DNA from: Acidimicrobiia bacterium | GTDB taxonomy: Bacteria; Actinomycetota; Acidimicrobiia; IMCC26256; BP-133 | NCBI GenBank assembly: GCA_025923175.1 | Contig: JAICGL010000115.1 | Location: 1-9,500, forward strand | DNA: 9,500 bases | Reading direction: 5' to 3' | Shown: positions 7,601 through 9,500 of the stretch, piece by piece | How the letters are laid out: each line of letters opens with the position of its first letter | How positions within the stretch are numbered: the first letter of the stretch is position 1 | The notes under the pieces: model-generated | Told to the model about the DNA's origin: nothing | Databases searched by the model: none | Seen by the model: only the letters and a program-made list of their open reading frames with translations | Program-made: the position numbers and the translations under genes

Positions 7601-8553
7601 TCTTCGCTCCCGTCCAGCAGCTGTCCCAGGTGTTCGACACCTATCAGCAGGCCCGGGCGGCGGCCACCAAGTTGGGTGAGTTGCTGGCCACCCCGGTCAG
7701 CACGCCCGACGCCCCAGGGGCGGTGCCGCCCGGTGATCTGGCCGGCGCCCTCGGTCTCGAGGACGTGGAGTTCCGCTACAGCGCGGCAGGCGAACTCGCC
7801 CTCGACGGCGTCGACCTCGAGGTCGCGCCGGGGGAGACGGTGGCGCTCGTCGGTCGGACGGGCGCGGGCAAGTCCACGATCGTCAAGCTGCTGGCCCGGT
7901 TCTACGACCCGACCACCGGGCGGGTGACGGCCGACGGCATCGACCTCCGCCACCTCTCGTTGCCCGCCTATCGCCGGAATCTCGGCCTCGTCCCGCAGGA
8001 GGCGCACCTCTTCTCCGGCACCGTCCGCGACAACATCGCCTATGGCCGGCCCGACGCCACCGACGCCGAGATCGAAGAGGCTGCCCGGGCGGTCGGCGCC
8101 GACGAGTTCATCGCCAGCCTGCCGAACGGTTACGACACGCCGATCCTGGAACGGGGCCGTTCCCTCTCCAGCGGCCAGCGTCAGCTCTTGGCCCTGGCCC
8201 GTGCCCGGCTCGTCGACCCGGCCGTCCTCCTGCTCGACGAGGCGACGTCGAACCTCGACCTCCGCAGCGAGGCGCGGGTGGCGGCGGCCATGGGTGCCCT
8301 CTCCCGGGGGCGGACGACCATCATCGTCGCCCACCGCCTCGCCACTGCCGCCCGGGCCGACCGCATCGTCGTACTATCGGGCGGCCGGGTCATCGAGGAA
8401 GGCAGCCACAGCGCCCTCCTCGCCGGTGGTGGCGTCTACGCCGCCATGTGGGCGGCCGGCGATCCTGAAGTGAACGCGCCGGCTCCGGAGGCTCGCCAGG
8501 GTTACCTGGGCCCTCGTGGGGCGGGAGCCTCCGGAGCCAGTGAAGCGAGTTGA
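4687..8553 (+). CDS. Single-chain ABC exporter, TMD-NBD-TMD-NBD, with asymmetric ATP sites
   Basis: A 1288-residue fusion of two multidrug/lipid-exporter half-transporters. First half: six membrane helices (clusters near 29-51, 64-87, 136-182, 250-305), Walker A GASGSGKST (385-393, Lys391), a Q-loop reading VFED with Glu433 in place of Gln, LSGGQ (489-493), Walker B LVLDD (Asp513, with Asp514 where the catalytic Glu is expected), and His545. A Pro/Gly/Ala-rich linker of ~115 residues follows (582-698), then the second membrane domain (~699-1000) and NBD2: GRTGAGKST (1056-1064), Q1104 in VPQE, signature LSSGQ (1160-1164, one Gly replaced by Ser), LLLDE (Asp1184, Glu1185) and His1216. One site is therefore consensus and one degenerate, as known for heterodimeric exporters such as TM287/288. 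The layout resembles mycobacterial Rv0194-type pumps. TTG 4687 is the only start in this frame between the preceding stop and Met22. Export of a drug, lipid or peptide is inferred; the substrate is unknown. Confidence 0.93.
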   Translation: MSLPLIAPPEAGGWVKRLGPLMRRHRRTMVLALVGAVVGMVATVFGPLVLRGLIDDVAAGRPLRVAGVAALLGLGAIRFGAALVRRLYAGRVSYDVEYDLRNAVYEHLARLDFAAHDRLETGQAMSRAGSDVRMVQMLLAFLPLMIGNLVMLVLSLVVMLALSPALTAIALVVLPALAVASGRMRDRVFPATWAAQQRAADVAGVVDEAVAGVRVVKAFAAEEREVARLERAARALYGAQLRNIRIQARLVPLIQVLPSVGMAALLLAGGRLVIDGRISLGTFLAFNTYLLQLAAPARMLSGLLSAGQMARAGAVRILELLDTPSEVTEPPDAEPLGAVRGAIEFEAVRFGYAGAGDDNEGGDHRTLLDGFNLRIAPGERVALVGASGSGKSTIAQLLPRFYDVDGGRVTLDGTDVRRLRLAELRRSIGIVFEDAFLFSTSIADNIAFGAPGATPEQIRAAARAAEADGFIETLPDGYDTVVGERGLTLSGGQRQRVTLARALVTDPKILVLDDATSAVDPTVEAEIHATLRRLMAGRTTIIVAHRRSTISLADRIVVVDGGRVLAQGTHDELMVSCPRYVELLTGAAPEGEPIISPLTTTSAKAPGNGPAPVEHAGATLTGQRGMIAAAKATSWIPRPGGGSGAGAHGGHFALVGALPADEKLLAQVAALPAADDQPGIDPVVAARPDAQFSLGRIVRPFRATLAVGVALVAVDALAGLAGPALVRAGVAQGVARESTGGLTAATAAFAAVVLIDWWALWAGARWTGRLSERLLYSLRVKVFAHLSRLGLDFYEREMGGRILTRMTSDIEALSQLFQQGIVNLVASGLTAAGVAAVLFVLDWRLALVAMSVVPPLLVLTVWFRRSSDRAYLRIRDKVALVMARLQESLSGARVVAAFAREDRNLEEFRAVADEHLDARLEGNRLSATYFPTVEFLGQVATALVVAYGASLISAGSLTPADLIAFILYLNVFFAPVQQLSQVFDTYQQARAAATKLGELLATPVSTPDAPGAVPPGDLAGALGLEDVEFRYSAAGELALDGVDLEVAPGETVALVGRTGAGKSTIVKLLARFYDPTTGRVTADGIDLRHLSLPAYRRNLGLVPQEAHLFSGTVRDNIAYGRPDATDAEIEEAARAVGADEFIASLPNGYDTPILERGRSLSSGQRQLLALARARLVDPAVLLLDEATSNLDLRSEARVAAAMGALSRGRTTIIVAHRLATAARADRIVVLSGGRVIEEGSHSALLAGGGVYAAMWAAGDPEVNAPAPEARQGYLGPRGAGASGASEAS
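8481..8538. terminator. Perfect 14-bp inverted repeat at the convergent gene ends, possible bidirectional terminator
   Basis: GGCTCCGGAGGCTC (8481-8494) is exactly complementary to GAGCCTCCGGAGCC (8525-8538). The 30-nt spacer holds a smaller hairpin, CCAGG-GTTA-CCTGG (8496-8509). The structure overlaps the last codons of the exporter and lies 23 bp from the stop of the secreted-protein gene on the other strand. Its place between converging genes suggests a two-way terminator without a U-tract, which is inference. Confidence 0.45.
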
Positions 8554-8560
8554 GCTCGAA

Positions 8561-9106
8561 CTAGAACCGCTGGTGCCCGTGCCGGTCGTAGTCGTCGCAG
8601 TAACCCTTGGTCACTTCGAACCGGCTGCAGTCCGAGTAGCCGAACCAGGCGCCGTGGCGGGCGTAGTAGTTCTCGCAGTCGGCGTTGCGGCGGTAGAACG
8701 GCCGGCCGGAGAAGTTGAGACGGTCTCCGTCGGGGCCGTAGTAGTAGCCGTCCCGGTAGCCGTTGCAGCGGTACCCGTAGGCGACGAAGTAGTCGTCACC
8801 GAAGGCGTCGCTGAGGATGCGGCTGCCCGGGAAGTAGCCGCCCCCGTAGTAGCTGCGGGCCGCGCCGTAGCCGGCGGGCCACCACCACAGCTCCGGGTCC
8901 CTGTCCATGCCCCGGTAGTGCAAGTTGGGAACGGCGGGAGCGCCGTTGCTGTACATGCCCGCGCCGGGGCCCCAGACCGGAAGAAGGACGCCCCAGTCCC
9001 TCCGGTCACGATCCCGGCCGCCCCGGTGGTCCGCCTCGGCGGCAAACGGAACGGAGAGCACCAGACCCGCGCCCAAGACCGCGGTGAGAAGAATGCGCTT
9101 GAACAA
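8561..9106 (-). CDS. Small secreted Tyr/Gly/Trp-rich protein of unknown function
   Basis: Read on the minus strand from TTG (9106-9104) to TAG (8563-8561), 181 residues. AAAAGGGG, the likely ribosome site, ends 5 nt before this TTG; the in-frame GTG at 9127 would lie upstream of that site and is less likely. A classic signal peptide opens the protein: FKR, a hydrophobic core (ILLTAVLGAGLVLSVPF), then AAEA before Asp26 as a signal-peptidase I site. The ~156-residue mature part begins with a basic/acidic stretch (HRGGRDRDRRDW), then is rich in Tyr (about 19), Gly and Trp (for example ELWWWPAGYG, RSYYGGGYFPG), and holds four cysteines (114, 144, 160, 170), enough for two disulphides. No catalytic motif or anchor is visible. 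Its leader is duplicated in inverted orientation at 9411-9500. I do not recognise the family; an envelope or extracellular structural role is only a guess from composition. Confidence 0.75.
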   Translation of the reverse strand: MFKRILLTAVLGAGLVLSVPFAAEADHRGGRDRDRRDWGVLLPVWGPGAGMYSNGAPAVPNLHYRGMDRDPELWWWPAGYGAARSYYGGGYFPGSRILSDAFGDDYFVAYGYRCNGYRDGYYYGPDGDRLNFSGRPFYRRNADCENYYARHGAWFGYSDCSRFEVTKGYCDDYDRHGHQRF

Positions 9107-9107
9107 T

Positions 9108-9198
9108 TTCGCCCCTTTTCTAAGCACCGCCCCGCGAAACGCGGGGTTGGGAAACGGGGCCCTGTCCGCTCCCCAGCTGACCCTTCAAGCCCTGCACC
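9108..9198 (-). promoter_or_regulatory. Conserved, structured 5' leader of the secreted-protein gene
   Basis: This leader, read toward lower coordinates, is nearly identical to 9411-9500 (about 88 of 92 aligned columns, three of the four differences being single-base indels). It contains a hairpin CCCCGCG-TTT-CGCGGGG (9130-9146) and can form an outer stem in which GCCCCGTTTC (from 9151-9160) pairs at 9 of 10 positions with GAAAAGGGGC (from 9111-9120), covering the Shine-Dalgarno. An upstream GGGG (9171-9174) could compete for the same CCCC. This is consistent with a translational switch, but I cannot assign it to a known riboswitch class. Confidence 0.5.
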
Positions 9199-9219
9199 TG
9201 CTTGCAACTTCCCTCTTAA

Positions 9220-9244
9220 GGTGACAAAAGCTGGCACTCAGTGC
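9220..9244. promoter_or_regulatory. Operator-like palindromes in the left promoter block
   Basis: GCACT-C-AGTGC (9234-9244) is a perfect inverted repeat. Overlapping it, GTGACA-N5-TGGCAC (9221-9237) is an inverted repeat with one mismatch. Both have counterparts in the right arm. They may bind a dimeric regulator; no regulator family is implied. Confidence 0.35.
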
Positions 9245-9289
9245 AAAACACTGCTCAGGGCGAAATCTCAGGAAGGCCGGGACGCGATG

Positions 9290-9319
9290 AACGGCGGGGT
9301 CTTCGGGCCCCGCCGTTTT
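9290..9319 (+). terminator. UUCG-loop hairpin with T-run at the symmetry axis, terminator-like
   Basis: AACGGCGGGGTC (9290-9301) and GGCCCCGCCGTT (9306-9317) form a 12-bp stem with one G-U pair, capped by the very stable TTCG tetraloop and followed by TT, giving TTTT at 9316-9319. Outside it GGACGCG (9280-9286) pairs with CGCGTCC (9320-9326). It looks like an intrinsic terminator on the + strand but lies between two divergent promoters, where no + strand transcript is expected except antisense or read-through. Confidence 0.55.
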
Positions 9320-9363
9320 CGCGTCCAGCCCCAATTCTGAGATTTCCCCTTGAGCGGCGTTTT

Positions 9364-9387
9364 GCACTGAGTGACAGGTTTTGTCAC
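9364..9387. promoter_or_regulatory. Operator-like palindromes in the right promoter block
   Basis: GTGACA-N5-TGTCAC (9371-9387) is a perfect 6-bp inverted repeat, and GCACT-G-AGTGA (9364-9374) is the counterpart of the left 11-bp palindrome with one outer mismatch. Retention in both arms suggests common regulation of the two divergent genes. Confidence 0.4.
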
Positions 9388-9410
9388 CGTAGGAGTCGCA
9401 GTTCCAAGTA

Positions 9411-9500
9411 GGTGCAGGGTCGAAGGGTCAGCTGGGGAGCGGACAGGGCCCCGTTCCCAACCCCGCGTTTTCGCGGGGCGGTGCTTAGAAAAGGGGCGAA
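9411..9500 (+). promoter_or_regulatory. Second copy of the structured leader, for a gene beyond the window
   Basis: This + strand copy ends with AAAAGGGGCGAA at the last base, exactly the sequence that precedes the TTG start in the left copy. It keeps the hairpin CCCCGCG-TTTT-CGCGGGG (9461-9478), with one base more in the loop, and the Shine-Dalgarno (9489-9496). GCCCC at 9448-9452 plus TT can pair with it (7 pairs, fewer than in the left copy). A start codon is expected within a few bases after 9500. Confidence 0.55.

Larger units (their letters stand above)
9108..9500. repeat. Long imperfect inverted repeat (~165-bp arms) between divergent genes
   Basis: The arm 9108-9271 aligns with the reverse complement of 9337-9500, symmetric about 9304. 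Three zones are visible: the outer leader (9108-9198 with 9411-9500, ~96% identical), a variable 21-22-nt zone, and an inner promoter-like block (9220-9271 with 9337-9388, 46 of 52 identical). The arm divergence speaks against a fold-back sequencing artefact. The left arm is the promoter and leader of the secreted-protein gene, so the right arm should serve a similar + strand gene starting just after 9500. Apart from this repeat and its internal hairpins, 9107-9500 holds no gene. Confidence 0.85.

Noticed and set aside
9108..9198. c-di-AMP (ydaO/yuaA) riboswitch in the leader
   Set aside because: GTCAGCT resembles part of the ydaO consensus, but the GGAGGAACC and GGGGUGAAUC-type segments expected from memory are absent and the order does not fit.
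9108..9210. c-di-GMP (GEMM-I) riboswitch in the leader
   Set aside because: GCAAGC and GTCAGCTGGGG loosely recall GEMM elements, but the right copy lacks the GCAAGC pairing partner and the conserved core with its tetraloop is not found. A covariance-model search would settle it.
8516..9340. Plus-strand ORF over the secreted-protein gene
   Set aside because: Its translation is a Val/Ala/Pro-rich low-complexity string without a domain, whereas the minus strand gives a signal peptide, a ribosome site and a sensible mature protein.
9108..9500. Palindrome as an amplification or assembly chimera at a contig edge
   Set aside because: Fold-back artefacts give near-identical arms; here the promoter blocks differ at 6 of 52 positions, a 21-nt zone is scrambled, and there are independent indels.
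9108..9500. Palindrome as a MITE or insertion-sequence remnant
   Set aside because: The left arm runs exactly to the ribosome site of a gene and no target-site duplication or transposase is visible; a divergent promoter duplication explains it better.

Overview
This is GC-rich chromosomal DNA with strong G/C bias at third codon positions, non-ATG starts (GTG, TTG), short leaders and an F420-type LLM oxidoreductase. Together these point to an actinobacterium, possibly an acidimicrobial lineage; the rank below phylum is a guess.

Layout: (1) 1-1303, + strand: the end of a DppD-like gene and a complete DppF-like gene, the paired ATPases of a peptide/nickel-type ABC importer. (2) 1384-3952, + strand: a probable two-gene operon of an LLM-class flavin/F420 oxidoreductase and a FadD-like acyl-CoA ligase, 16 bp apart. 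(3) 3953-4686: a hairpin, a small CxxC...CxxC protein and a small two-helix membrane protein. (4) 4687-8553, + strand: a 1288-residue single-chain ABC exporter (TMD-NBD-TMD-NBD) whose two nucleotide sites are unequal. (5) 8561-9106, - strand: a small secreted Tyr/Gly/Trp-rich protein of unknown function, converging on the exporter with only 7 bp between stop codons and a perfect 14-bp inverted repeat nearby. (6) 9107-9500: no gene inside the window, but not empty. The last ~390 bp form one imperfect palindrome whose symmetry axis is a UUCG-loop hairpin.

The most notable signal is region 6. The promoter and leader of the secreted-protein gene are copied in inverted orientation up to the last base of the window. 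By hand alignment, the 90-nt segment next to the start codon differs at only about 4 of 92 columns, while a 21-nt stretch upstream of it is scrambled. This predicts a divergently transcribed second gene starting just past base 9500, very likely a paralogue, with a shared leader under constraint. Within the leader, a CCCC-containing strand can pair with the Shine-Dalgarno sequence around a very stable CCCCGCG hairpin, so the leader could be a translational control element. I could not match it to a riboswitch class I know.

A second recurring detail is that three + strand genes (1384, 4366, 4687) begin inside the TGA stop of a 9-16 codon upstream mini-ORF (ATGA, GTGA, TTGA). For the exporter the mini-ORF ATG lies 6 bases downstream of a TAACCT box, as in leaderless actinobacterial transcripts. 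The other genes are ordinary members of well-known families. No tRNA, rRNA, CRISPR array, insertion sequence or phage gene was seen.
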